In this document: positions 52,689 to 63,947 of the stretch, piece after piece
How the letters are laid out: each line of letters begins with the position of its first letter
Numbering within the stretch: the first letter of the stretch is position 1
Assembly: GCF_000716435.1 (NCBI RefSeq)
Contig: NZ_JNWO01000001.1
Location: 186,001 to 250,000, forward strand
Reading direction: 5' to 3'
Length of the DNA stretch: 64,000 nt
Source: Streptomyces xylophagus
Lineage (GTDB): Bacteria > Actinomycetota > Actinomycetes > Streptomycetales > Streptomycetaceae
Notes under the pieces: generated by a model
What the model saw: the letters and a program-made list of their open reading frames with translations, nothing else
The model's database searches: none
What the model was told of the DNA's origin: nothing
Program-made: the position numbers and the translations under genes

Positions 52689-53450
52689 TCAGACGGCCTT
52701 GACGACGGTCCCGGTGCCTTCGAGGGAAGCAACCTCGTCGGAGGGCGCCGTGGTGTCGGTGACCAGGGTGTGCAGGAGCGTGGAGGGGCCGACGTAGGCG
52801 TACGCGGTGTGGCCGAGCTTGCTGCCGTCGGCGGCCACGATGATGCGGCGCGTGGCGGCGATGCCGGCCTTCTTCACGGCCGCGTCGTCGAGGTCGTAGG
52901 CGGTCAGGCCCTCGGCCGCGCTCAGACCGCAGCAGCCCATGACGGCGGTGTCGAAGCGGAGTGCCGCCAGGGACGCGAGGGTGAGGGGTCCGGTGAGGGC
53001 TCCCTCGGCGGCCCGGGGCTGCCCGCCGGGCACCATCAGCGTGGCCGGGCCCGGGCCCTCGCCGAACACATGGATGGCCTGCAACGACATGGGCATCACC
53101 GTGACCGGCCGCCGGCGCAGCAGGTGGGCGACCTCCAGGCAGGTGGTGCCGCTGTCGAGGAGGACGGTCTCGCCGTCGGCGATGAGTGAGGACACCTCGG
53201 CCGCGATACGGCGCTTGGCGTCGACGGCCTCGTGAGCGCGCAGCGCGAAGGGCGGCTCCTCGCCCCTGAGCAGCAGGGTGCGCGCCCCGCCGCGGACGCG
53301 CTCCAGGACACCCTGCGCGGCGAGCGCGTCGAGGTCGCGCCGGATGGTCATCTCGGAGGCGCCGGTCAGTTCGACCAGTTCCTGGACCGTGATCCGTCCC
53401 GACTCCCTGACGGCCTGCGCGATCGTCCCGTGCCGGTCTGCGTTGCTCAT
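52689..53450 (-). CDS. DeoR-family transcriptional regulator
   Basis: A 253-aa DeoR/GlpR-type repressor with an N-terminal winged helix (about 8–60: ITVQELVELTGASEMTIRRDLD) and the DeoRC sugar-phosphate-sensing domain (about 75–230: VLLDSGTTCLEVAHLLR, DTAVMGCCGLS). I start it at the ATG at 53450 (MSNADRHG); an upstream in-frame start would run into the operator. It is divergent from the MFS gene at 53540 across an 89-bp region with a 9-bp inverted repeat, and should repress that transporter. Confidence 0.9.
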   Translation of the reverse strand: MSNADRHGTIAQAVRESGRITVQELVELTGASEMTIRRDLDALAAQGVLERVRGGARTLLLRGEEPPFALRAHEAVDAKRRIAAEVSSLIADGETVLLDSGTTCLEVAHLLRRRPVTVMPMSLQAIHVFGEGPGPATLMVPGGQPRAAEGALTGPLTLASLAALRFDTAVMGCCGLSAAEGLTAYDLDDAAVKKAGIAATRRIIVAADGSKLGHTAYAYVGPSTLLHTLVTDTTAPSDEVASLEGTGTVVKAV

Positions 53451-53472
53451 ACCGCGATTGAACACCTCACGA

Positions 53473-53527
53473 AACGAACATGCAATGTGTGCGAAGCGAC
53501 AGTATTCAATCACACCGAATGTTCGTT
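53473..53527. promoter_or_regulatory. Inverted repeat between deoR and MFS genes
   Basis: AACGAACAT (53473–53481) and its exact complement ATGTTCGTT (53519–53527) are 37 bp apart in the divergent promoter. The arms probably bind two DeoR units or are bridged by a tetramer. Confidence 0.55.
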
Positions 53528-53539
53528 ACGATCGTCAGC

Positions 53540-54730
53540 ATGAGTCATTCGCTCCGAGCCGCCCGAATAGCGACCTTCGTCTACTTCAGTCTGTGCGGCA
53601 CCCTGATGGGCACCTGGGTGGTGAACATCCCCGCCATCGAGGAGCGCGTGGGCATCAGCCACGCGACGCTCGGGGGGCTGCTGGTGCTGCTGGGGCTGGG
53701 AGCCTTCATCGGAATGCAGGTGGCCGGGCGGCTGACCGACCGTCTCGGGGCGCGCACGGTCGTCCCCGCCACCGCCGTGCTGTGCAGCGCGGCCCTGGTG
53801 CTGCCCGGCCTGCCCAGGGAGCCGTGGGCGCTGGCAGCCGCCCTGCTGGTCTTCGGGTTCTGGAACGGTTGCCTGGACGTGAGCATGAACGCCCACGCCG
53901 TGCACGTGGAGAAGGCGTACGGCAGGCCCGTCATGTCGGCCTTCCACGCCACGTTCTCCGTCGGCGGTGTCCTCGCCGCGCTGGTCGGAGCGGCTGCGGC
54001 GAGCGCCGGTCTGAGCCCGGCCGCGGGCATGGCCACCATGGGAGCCCTCGGCATCGTGATCGCCCTGGTGTCGGCACGCGCCCTGCTGCCGATCGCACCC
54101 ACCGCCCCTGCGGGGCAGGTCGAGCACGCGCCGGCCGCCGAGCGGCGCGGCGTCGGCAGACGCATCTGGATCCTCGCCGCCCTCGCCCTGATGGTCATGC
54201 TGTGCGAGGGAGCCGCCAACGACTGGAGCGCGCTGCACCTGAAGGACGTCCTCGGCGCCCCCGCGAGCATCGCCGCCTTCGCGTACGGCACCTTCGCAGC
54301 GACCATGACCATCGGCCGGCTGCTCGCCGACCGCCTCGTCGCCCGGTTCGGGTCCATGGCGATCCTCAGATATGGCGCTGCGACGGCCGCCGTCGGCATC
54401 GCGATCGTGACCGTCTCACCGTGGATATGGGCCGCGTTCGCGGGATGGGCGTTGTTCGGTCTGGGGTTGTCAGGCTGTGTACCGCAGCTGTTCAGCGCGG
54501 CCGGGCACGCTGACCCCGCCGCCGCAGGGGCCAATGTCTCCCGCGTCGCCGGTCTCGGCTACGTCGGCATGCTCGCCGGCCCCGCCGCCATCGGCTGGCT
54601 GACCCACCTCGTCGCCCTGAACCACGCCTTCGTCCTGCTGATCCTGCTGTGCGCGATCACCGCCGTGGCCGCCGGGGTCCTGCGGACCGGATCCGACCGC
54701 CCGCGCGAGATGGCGGCAAGCGGCAGCTGA
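53540..54730 (+). CDS. MFS transporter, YbjJ/fucose-permease-like
   Basis: A 396-aa major facilitator with about 12 TM helices in two bundles separated by a cytoplasmic loop (about 188–214). The loop motif GRLTDRLGARTVV after TM2 and FGFWNGCLDVSMNAHAVHVE fit the YbjJ/fucose-permease-like group. The ATG at 53540 gives a normal N-terminus; an upstream in-frame ATG at 53480 lies inside the operator. It precedes a HAD-family gene, as ybjJ neighbours a HAD gene in E. coli. Substrate unknown. Confidence 0.85.
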   Translation: MSHSLRAARIATFVYFSLCGTLMGTWVVNIPAIEERVGISHATLGGLLVLLGLGAFIGMQVAGRLTDRLGARTVVPATAVLCSAALVLPGLPREPWALAAALLVFGFWNGCLDVSMNAHAVHVEKAYGRPVMSAFHATFSVGGVLAALVGAAAASAGLSPAAGMATMGALGIVIALVSARALLPIAPTAPAGQVEHAPAAERRGVGRRIWILAALALMVMLCEGAANDWSALHLKDVLGAPASIAAFAYGTFAATMTIGRLLADRLVARFGSMAILRYGAATAAVGIAIVTVSPWIWAAFAGWALFGLGLSGCVPQLFSAAGHADPAAAGANVSRVAGLGYVGMLAGPAAIGWLTHLVALNHAFVLLILLCAITAVAAGVLRTGSDRPREMAASGS

Positions 54731-54811
54731 CCGCCTGTGCGGCACGGCTCACTCCGTGCCGCACAGGCTTCTCCGCCCGCCCCGGCCGCCAGAATCGGAG
54801 GAACCCCCACC

Positions 54812-55450
54812 ATGCCCACCGACCGCAACATCGTGCTGTTCGACCTCTTCGGGGTCATCGCCCACCACCAACGCCCGGGCGCCCAGGGCAAGATGGCCGC
54901 CCGTTGCCACACACCCACCGACGCCTTCACCGCGGCCTACTGGTCCTGCCGCCCGCCCTACGACGCCGGTCAGCAGTCCGCGCCCGAGTACTGGACCGCC
55001 GTGCTGCGACAGCTGTCCCGGCCCGCCGACGCCGACACCATCGAGGAACTGCGCCTCACCGACATCGACAGCTGGTCACGCGTCGACGACCGGATGGTCG
55101 CCTACGTCCAGTCCCTCCGCGACGTCGCCGAAGTCGCCCTGCTGTCCAACATCCCCTCGGACCACGCGGACGCCTTCCTCGCCGCGCAGCCCTGGCTGCA
55201 CCACCTGGACCACCTGGCGTTCTCCGGAAAGATCAGAGCGGCGAAACCGGACCCGGCGGCCTTCCAGCACTGCGTCACCGCCATGCGGGCCGCCCCGGCC
55301 GACTTCCTCTTCGTCGACGACCGCGAGGAGAACGTACGCGCCGCGCAGGCCATGGGCATGAACGGACACGTCTTCACCGACCCCGACGAACTGGCAACCT
55401 TCATCAACGCCTGGCTGCCGAAGCCTTCGGCCCGGCTCACCCCGGGATGA
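54812..55450 (+). CDS. HAD-superfamily hydrolase, haloacid-dehalogenase-like branch
   Basis: A 212-aa HAD protein. Motif I reads FDLFGVI: the nucleophile Asp is there but the second Asp typical of phosphatases is Phe, as in haloacid dehalogenase or epoxide-hydrolase N-domain relatives. Motif II is LLSNIP, motif III Lys is in RAAKPDPAAF, and motif IV is FLFVDDREEN. The ATG at 54812 follows GGAGG at 10 nt. It is 81 nt after the MFS gene and probably in the same transcript. It may act on the compound imported by that transporter. Its 3' end overlaps the convergent hydratase gene by 14 nt. Confidence 0.82.
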   Translation: MPTDRNIVLFDLFGVIAHHQRPGAQGKMAARCHTPTDAFTAAYWSCRPPYDAGQQSAPEYWTAVLRQLSRPADADTIEELRLTDIDSWSRVDDRMVAYVQSLRDVAEVALLSNIPSDHADAFLAAQPWLHHLDHLAFSGKIRAAKPDPAAFQHCVTAMRAAPADFLFVDDREENVRAAQAMGMNGHVFTDPDELATFINAWLPKPSARLTPG

Positions 55451-55850
55451 CCACCGCCCGCCCCCGGCAGCACACCACCCCACCGGCACCGCACCGCTCG
55501 ACCAGATCCAGAGTGACCGCACCACTGCTCACGTCCACCGACTGCACGGTGCCCGTCACCACCAGCCGGTCACCGACGTACGCCGGCGCCCGGTTCCGCC
55601 ACGCGACCTCCCGCACCCGCCCACCCTCGCCCGCGAACTCCGCGGCGGCACGGTGGAACAGACAGCCGTGCAACTGAGCCATGACGACCGGCCCGTCCAG
55701 CCCCTCCGACCGCGCGAACTCGGTGTCGTAGTGGATGCGATGGGCATTGCGGGTGACCGCGCCGAACCGCAGCAAGGTGATCGCGTCGGGTGTCAGCTCG
55801 ACGGGCAACACCGCCTGTCCCACGACGACTTCGCGCACAAGGCCCGTCAC
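55437..55850 (-). CDS. HTD2/MaoC-like hydratase, short subunit (second copy)
   Basis: A 137-aa hot-dog subunit paralogous to that at 42387. The active-site block is AVTRNAHRIHYDTEFARSEG, again with Asn in place of Asp and the conserved His. It ends with the VTGTVQSVDVSSGAVTLD strand pair. The GTG at 55850 overlaps the stop of its longer partner (GTGA). A heteromeric enoyl-thioester hydratase or hydroxyacyl-thioester dehydratase is likely. Confidence 0.8.
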   Translation of the reverse strand: MTGLVREVVVGQAVLPVELTPDAITLLRFGAVTRNAHRIHYDTEFARSEGLDGPVVMAQLHGCLFHRAAAEFAGEGGRVREVAWRNRAPAYVGDRLVVTGTVQSVDVSSGAVTLDLVERCGAGGVVCCRGRAVVIPG

Positions 55851-56332
55851 CGGACGATGAACCTCTCCGTGACCTCCACCAACGTCCCCCGTGCCGAGCC
55901 GTACACCTTCTCCACGGTGAGCAGCAGGAAACCCTCCCCAACACCCTTGCGTTCCACGGCAGTCAGCGCACGCCGCAGGTCGATCAGGTCACCCGCCCGC
56001 ACCTCCCCGACCCAGCGCACGTCCTGACCACCCGCCATCAGCCGGACGTCGAGCCCGTCGGTGCCGGGCACCTCGTCGCGATACATGCCGTCCGGCCGGA
56101 ACTCCGACGCGTCGGCCCCGGGTGCCCCGCGCAGCAGACTCACCACGTACATCGGATGGACGACGAAGTCGTCGCGAGCGGGATCGACGAGCTGCTGCGC
56201 GTGCTCTCCGGCCGCGCGCGCGAACTCCGCCGCGTCCTCGGCCCGTACGACCCCCAACGACCGCCGCTCCCACCTCCCCACCGACGCCAGGGCCCGCTCC
56301 TCGGCCAGCTCCAACACGGCGTTCCCGACCAC
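55847..56332 (-). CDS. MaoC N-terminal-type dehydratase subunit (second copy)
   Basis: A 161-aa partner of the short hydratase subunit, paralogous to the gene at 42776 (VLELAEERALASVGRWERRS here, EVLARARSLVGRWED there). I start it at the GTG at 56332, 7 nt after GGAGG, rather than the GTG at 56380, because that gives both the ribosome site and the same N-terminus as the paralog. No catalytic dyad is seen, as expected of the non-catalytic half. It is divergent from the hydrolase at 56463. Confidence 0.8.
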   Translation of the reverse strand: MVGNAVLELAEERALASVGRWERRSLGVVRAEDAAEFARAAGEHAQQLVDPARDDFVVHPMYVVSLLRGAPGADASEFRPDGMYRDEVPGTDGLDVRLMAGGQDVRWVGEVRAGDLIDLRRALTAVERKGVGEGFLLLTVEKVYGSARGTLVEVTERFIVR

Positions 56333-56408
56333 GAGTTGCCCTCCCTCCCTTCCGTCCGGTGCCCGGACGGTAGAGACCACCCGCCCCCGGCCGCCACGGA
56401 ACCGGCCC

Positions 56409-56437
56409 GCTCAGCGGACCGTTCCGCTTGGGCGGGG
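56409..56437 (+). promoter_or_regulatory. Shared catabolic promoter element, copy 4
   Basis: GCTCAGCGGACCGTTCCGCT followed by TGGGCGGGG, 25 nt before the hydrolase start. It contains the perfect inverted repeat AGCGGA-CCGT-TCCGCT, fitting a dimeric IclR-type regulator. Best-preserved copy of the element. Confidence 0.65.
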
Positions 56438-56462
56438 TGCGCCGCCGTCCCACCATCGGGAC

Positions 56463-57341
56463 ATGGACCTCATGGACATCCAGGCGCCCCCGGAAGGCGC
56501 CTACGCGGAAGCGGACGGCGTCAAGTACCACTACGTCGAACTGGGGGAGGGCAGTCCCTCGGTCAGTCCCACGGTCTTCCTGCACGGCGGCGGCCCCGGC
56601 TGCACCGGCTGGTCGGACTTCGGGCAGGTGGCACCCCTGTTCGCGAGTGACCGCCGCTGCCTGCTCGTCGACATCCTCCAGTACGGCAAGTCCGCCAAGC
56701 CCGTCATCGAGGGCCCCATGTGGGACTACCACGCGGCCAAGACAGTCGCGCTCCTCGACGAACTCGCCATCGACCGCGCCGACTTCGTCTGCAACTCGTG
56801 GGGCGGCACCATCGCCCTCAACCTCGCCGCCAAATACCCCGAGCGCGTACGCTCGTTGGTGATCACCGGCAGCATGCCCGTCTTCTACGGCCCTCTCGCG
56901 CCCCTCCCAGAGGGTGGCCGCCGTGGCCGCAACGCCCGCGATGTCTACTACGGCGGCACCGGCCCCTCGTGGCAGAAGATGCGTGAACTCATCGCGCGGC
57001 TCGAGTGGTTCGACCCGGATGCCATCCCCGACGGCACCGTGACCCTGCGCTACGAACAGAGCCTCGACCCCGAGGAGACCGCCCTCGCCGGCGCCTCCGA
57101 CAACCCGCGCGGCGACTGGCAGGACCTCACCGCCGAACTCGGCCGGATCGCCGCGCCGACGCTCTTCCTGTGGGGCATGCAGGACGCGTTCCTGACCCCG
57201 GACTACCCGTTGATGCTGGCCCGCATGATCCCGAAGGGCAACCTGCACGTGATGAGCGAGGCCTCCCACCACCCGCAGGAGGAACGGCCGTACGACTACC
57301 ACAGCGTCGTCTCGGGCTTCCTGAACCAGCAGCACAGCTGA
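56463..57341 (+). CDS. Alpha/beta hydrolase, meta-cleavage-product type
   Basis: A 292-aa C–C hydrolase-like protein. The oxyanion strand is FLHGGGPGCTGWSDFGQ, the nucleophile is Ser112 in CNSWGG, the catalytic Asp is in FLWGMQDAFLTPDYP, and the His is in SEASHHPQEERPYDY. The HGGGPG motif and lengths match BphD/MhpC/HsaD enzymes. The ATG at 56463 is preceded by only a weak ribosome site, but the shared promoter element ends 25 nt upstream. It leads an operon with the CoA-transferase (31-nt gap) and acyl-CoA ligase. It may act on a second ring-fission product. Confidence 0.88.
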   Translation: MDLMDIQAPPEGAYAEADGVKYHYVELGEGSPSVSPTVFLHGGGPGCTGWSDFGQVAPLFASDRRCLLVDILQYGKSAKPVIEGPMWDYHAAKTVALLDELAIDRADFVCNSWGGTIALNLAAKYPERVRSLVITGSMPVFYGPLAPLPEGGRRGRNARDVYYGGTGPSWQKMRELIARLEWFDPDAIPDGTVTLRYEQSLDPEETALAGASDNPRGDWQDLTAELGRIAAPTLFLWGMQDAFLTPDYPLMLARMIPKGNLHVMSEASHHPQEERPYDYHSVVSGFLNQQHS

Positions 57342-57372
57342 CCCCGCACCACCGACTCTCCGGGGAGGAGAC

Positions 57373-59700
57373 GTGAGCGAGACCGTGCCGCGCGTCGTCG
57401 AACTGTCCAGCCCCTTCACCCGGTTCGCCGGCCGGCTGCTGGTCGGACTCGGCTACGAGGTCGTGCTCGTCGAGCCACCGGAAGGCGACGAGACCCGACG
57501 CGAACTCGACGGCGACGCGTTCGTCCACTGGCACGCGGGCAAACGATCGGTCGTCCCCGCCTCGCCCGAAGAACTGCGCGGTCTGCTGGCCGGCGCCGAC
57601 GTGCTGCTCGACGGGAGTCCGGGCGGCGCCGAGGCGCTCGTCGAAGGGCTCGACGACCTCGTGCACGTGCGCGTCACCCCCTTCGGCCTGCTCGGCCCGC
57701 GCAGCGACTGGCAGGGCACCGACCTCGTGGTGGCCGCGCTGGGCGGCATGCTCGCCCAGGTCGGCGACCCCGACGGCCCGCCGCTGCGACTTCCCGAGCA
57801 GCAGGCCGAGCAGCTCGCGGGCGTCAACGCGGCCATCGCCGCCCTGCTCGGCCTGCGCGCCCGACGTGGCGGCCGGGGGCAACTCGTCGACGTTTCCGCG
57901 CAGGCGTGCGTGGCGGCCGCACTGGAGGCCGGAACGCTCGCCTACCTGCACGAGGACCGGGTTCCGCCACGCCCCGGCAGCGTCCATCCCCTCGTCCCAC
58001 ACGGGCTGTTCCGCGCCGCCGACGGCTACCTGGGCGGCGGACTCGGCGGCAGCCCCCGCATGTGGGACGCGCTGCTCGACTGGCTCCGCGAGGAGAACGC
58101 GGCGGCCGACCTCACCGAACCGCGCTGGCAGGACCCGGTCGAACGCAAGAAGCACCAGGAGCACGTGTTCAAGGTCGTCCAGGACTTCGTGGGCATGTGG
58201 CCGAAGGCGGAGTTCGCGGAACAGGCCCAGGCCAGGAAGCTGCCCTGGGCCGCCGTCGACCTGCCCCACGAACTCCCCGACAACCCCCAGCTCACCGCCC
58301 GCGACTTCTTCACCCGGGTACGGACACCGGAGGGTGAGCGGAACGACCTCGGGTTTCCCTTCGCGTTCCCGGAAGGCCACCGGGTACGGGAGTTGGACGT
58401 TCGGGGCGTGGGCGCGGACCAGGATCTCCTCGACGCCGAAGATGCGGGACCTCGCCCCCCGCGCGCGACCCCGGCCGAGCGGGCCCCCGCGCTCCCCGCC
58501 CTGCACGGCATCCGCGTCCTCGACCTGACCTGGGTCCTCGCCGGCCCGTACTGCACCAAGGTCCTGGCCGACCACGGCGCCGACGTCATCAAGGTCGAGT
58601 CCATGGGCCGCCCCGACCCCACCCGCTTCGCCCCCTTCATGCACCTCTCGCGCGGCCCCCACACGGACCCGAACACCAACGGCTACTTCAACGAGGTCAA
58701 CCGCAACAAACGCAGCATCGCGCTCGACACCCGGACCGAGGACGGCATCGCGGTGCTGCGCGACCTCATCGCCCACTCCGATGTCCTCGTGGAGAACTTC
58801 AGCTCCACGGTCATGCGCAAACTCGGCCTGGGCTACGAGGAGTTGTGTCGCATCAACCCGGACCTCGTCTACGTCAGCATGTCGGGCATGGGCCACACCG
58901 GACCGCGCAACGGCTGGGTGTCGTACGCCGACACGGTCTCGGCGAGCGCGGGCCTGACCGGCCTGACCGGCTGGGGGCCGGACGACGTGGTCGGGGTGAT
59001 CTACGGCCACGGCGACATCGTCGCGGGACTGCAAGCCGCCCTCGCCACGGTCGCCGCGCTGGAGCACCGCGCCGCCACCGGACGCGGTCAGCACGTCGAC
59101 CTGTCCCAACTCGAGGCAATAGCCGCCCACATGGGCACCAGCCTCCTCGGTGGACCGGCGGTGACACCGAGCGGCAACACCCACCCGAACTGGAGCCCGC
59201 AGGGCGTCTACCGCTGCCTCGGCATCGACCGCTGGCTGGCGGTGAGCGTGCGCGACGACACCGAATGGGCGGCGCTGTGCGAGGTGATCGACCGCCCGGA
59301 ACTCGCCACCGACGAGCGGACCAGGACGGCCGAGGCGCGCAGACACGCGACGCACTTGGTCGACGCCGTGCTGGGGGAGTGGACCCGCACGCTGCCCGCC
59401 GACCTCGCCGCCGAGTCGCTCCAGGCCCGTGGCATCCCGGCCGGAGCCGTGCAGGACGGTCGTGAACTCGTCGAGCACGACCCGCAGTTGAGAGCCCGTG
59501 GCTTCTATGTGCGCAAGGAACATCCGGTAGCGGGAGCCTTCCTCCACGAGGGCGTCCCGATCCGCCTCACCCGCACACCCGGCGCAATCCGCGAGGCCGC
59601 GCCCGTACTCGGCGCCGACACCGACGCCGTACTGAAGGAGGTGGCGGGAGTCTCGACGGAGCGCATCCAGGCACTCCGGGAGGCCGGAGTCCTGCGGTGA
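57373..59700 (+). CDS. Tandem-domain CaiB/BaiF (family III) CoA-transferase
   Basis: A 775-aa protein with two family III CoA-transferase domains in one chain (about 5–340 and 377–775), linked by an Arg/Pro/Ala segment. The second has the catalytic Asp548 in YGHGDIVAG and typical flanks (VLDLTWVLAGPYCTKVLADHGADVIKVE begins it; DVLVENFSSTVMRKLGLGY). The first is shorter and has no Asp at the equivalent place (QQAEQLAGVNAAIAALLGL), so it may only complete the dimer fold. The GTG at 57373 follows GGAGG. It would move CoA from an acyl-CoA donor to a pathway acid. Confidence 0.88.
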   Translation: MSETVPRVVELSSPFTRFAGRLLVGLGYEVVLVEPPEGDETRRELDGDAFVHWHAGKRSVVPASPEELRGLLAGADVLLDGSPGGAEALVEGLDDLVHVRVTPFGLLGPRSDWQGTDLVVAALGGMLAQVGDPDGPPLRLPEQQAEQLAGVNAAIAALLGLRARRGGRGQLVDVSAQACVAAALEAGTLAYLHEDRVPPRPGSVHPLVPHGLFRAADGYLGGGLGGSPRMWDALLDWLREENAAADLTEPRWQDPVERKKHQEHVFKVVQDFVGMWPKAEFAEQAQARKLPWAAVDLPHELPDNPQLTARDFFTRVRTPEGERNDLGFPFAFPEGHRVRELDVRGVGADQDLLDAEDAGPRPPRATPAERAPALPALHGIRVLDLTWVLAGPYCTKVLADHGADVIKVESMGRPDPTRFAPFMHLSRGPHTDPNTNGYFNEVNRNKRSIALDTRTEDGIAVLRDLIAHSDVLVENFSSTVMRKLGLGYEELCRINPDLVYVSMSGMGHTGPRNGWVSYADTVSASAGLTGLTGWGPDDVVGVIYGHGDIVAGLQAALATVAALEHRAATGRGQHVDLSQLEAIAAHMGTSLLGGPAVTPSGNTHPNWSPQGVYRCLGIDRWLAVSVRDDTEWAALCEVIDRPELATDERTRTAEARRHATHLVDAVLGEWTRTLPADLAAESLQARGIPAGAVQDGRELVEHDPQLRARGFYVRKEHPVAGAFLHEGVPIRLTRTPGAIREAAPVLGADTDAVLKEVAGVSTERIQALREAGVLR

Positions 59701-61214
59701 TCGACACCATCCCCGGCCTCCTCGACGCGGCGGCCGGGGAGTTCGGCGAGCGGCCCTTCCTGCGGGTGGGGGAGGTGACGCGGACGTACGCGGAGGCCCG
59801 TACGGCCGCTGCCACGATGGCGGGAGCGCTCGCGGAGCACGGGTGCCGGCCGGGCGACCGCGTCGCCGTCATGGCCGGCAACCGGATCGAGATCGTCGAC
59901 CTCGTCCTCGGCTGCGCCTGGCTGGGAGCGGTGCTTGTCCCGCTCAACACCGGTCTGCGGGGTGGCGGGCTCCGGCAGGTGCTGCGTGCTGCGGAACCGC
60001 GATTCCTGTTGGTGGAGGAGGAGTTGGCGGAGCGTGTCGTAGCGGCCGGATTTCAGGGGGAGTTGTGGGTCGTGGGCGGGGACGGCGTACCGGCGCCGGG
60101 TGCGGCCCCCGCCGTACCGTCGGCCCAAGTGCGCCCGGACGACACCGCCTTCGTGCTGTTCACCTCGGGAACCACGGGAGCGGCACGCGGTGTGCGCTGT
60201 CCGCACGCGCAGACCGTGTGGTGGGGTCGTACCGTCTCGGACTCGCTCCAACTCACCGCCGACGACGTGCTGTACACGTGCCTGCCGCTCTTCCACACCA
60301 ACGCGCTGAACACCCTCGCGCACGCGATGTCCGTGGGCGCGAGCTGTGTGATCGGCGAGCGGTTCTCCGCCACGCGGTACTGGGAGCGGGTGGCCGAGGC
60401 CGGTGCCACCGCCGTCTATCTGCTGGGCGCGATGGTGCCCATGCTGCTGGCCCAGGCGCCGAGCTCCGCCGACCGTGCGCACCGGGCCTGGCGCGGGCTT
60501 TCCCCGGCCACCCCCGGTTCCGCGTGGGAGCCCTTCCGGGAGCGGTTCGGAGTCGCGCTCGTCGACGGGTTCGGGTCGACGGAGACGAACCTCGTCATCG
60601 GGTCGACGCCCGGGGAGCAACGGCCCGGTTACCTCGGTACCGTGCGCGACGGCTTCTCCGCGCGGGTGGTCGACGAGCGGCTCGATCCCGTTCCGGACGG
60701 GGTCGCCGGTGAACTGGTGGTCCGTAGCGGACTCGAATTCGCCTTCTGCACCGGCTACTTGGGGGAGCCGGTGCCCGGACCCACCGCATGGCGGCGGACC
60801 GGGGACCGGGTGGTGCGTGAGGCCGACGGGTGGTTCCGGTTCGTCGACCGGATCAAGGACGTCATCCGGCGGCGCGGCGAGAACATCTCCTCGCAGGAGG
60901 TGGAGTCCGCCGTCCGCTCACACCCGGCGGTCGCCGACGCGGCGGCCTTCCCGGTGCCCTCGGAGCTGGCCGAGGACGAGGTCATGGTCGCGGTCGTCCT
61001 CGCGCCCGGGCATGTGCTGGACCCCGCCGACCTCGTACGGCACTGTGCGGACGAACTGCCGCCCTTCGCCGTGCCCCGGTACATCGACACCGTCCGTGAG
61101 CTTCCGCTCACCGAGACCGGCAAAGTTCGCAAGGGCGTACTGCGGGAACGTGGAGTCACCGCCACCACCTGGGACCGCTCCATACCGGCCACACCGGCAC
61201 GACATCTAACTTGA
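59697..61214 (+). CDS. Acyl-CoA synthetase, AMP-forming
   Basis: A 505-aa ANL-superfamily ligase: P-loop FTSGTTGAARG (about 154–164), adenine motif DGFGSTETN, TGD in RRTGDRVVREADGWF, hinge RIKDVIRRRGENIS, and the C-terminal catalytic Lys in LTETGKVRKG. The GTG at 59697 overlaps the CoA-transferase stop (GTGA). The sequence resembles crotonobetaine/carnitine- and cyclohexane- or aryl-carboxylate CoA ligases. Activates an acid as its CoA thioester for the hydratases. Confidence 0.9.
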   Translation: MIDTIPGLLDAAAGEFGERPFLRVGEVTRTYAEARTAAATMAGALAEHGCRPGDRVAVMAGNRIEIVDLVLGCAWLGAVLVPLNTGLRGGGLRQVLRAAEPRFLLVEEELAERVVAAGFQGELWVVGGDGVPAPGAAPAVPSAQVRPDDTAFVLFTSGTTGAARGVRCPHAQTVWWGRTVSDSLQLTADDVLYTCLPLFHTNALNTLAHAMSVGASCVIGERFSATRYWERVAEAGATAVYLLGAMVPMLLAQAPSSADRAHRAWRGLSPATPGSAWEPFRERFGVALVDGFGSTETNLVIGSTPGEQRPGYLGTVRDGFSARVVDERLDPVPDGVAGELVVRSGLEFAFCTGYLGEPVPGPTAWRRTGDRVVREADGWFRFVDRIKDVIRRRGENISSQEVESAVRSHPAVADAAAFPVPSELAEDEVMVAVVLAPGHVLDPADLVRHCADELPPFAVPRYIDTVRELPLTETGKVRKGVLRERGVTATTWDRSIPATPARHLT

Positions 61215-61264
61215 ACTGTTTGTTTTCTTGAATCACTCGTGTTTATGGCTGTAGGTTGAGCGCC
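61211..61264 (+). promoter_or_regulatory. furA promoter, possibly giving a leaderless mRNA
   Basis: TTGAAT at 61228–61233 and TAGGTT at 61252–61257 are 18 bp apart and fit -35 and -10 elements. Transcription would then start about 7 nt later, at or within a base of the ATG at 61265. A second TTGAAC lies at 61211–61216, 17 bp before the first box, possibly part of a Fur-type site. Confidence 0.5.
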
Positions 61265-63947
<2,683 letters not shown>

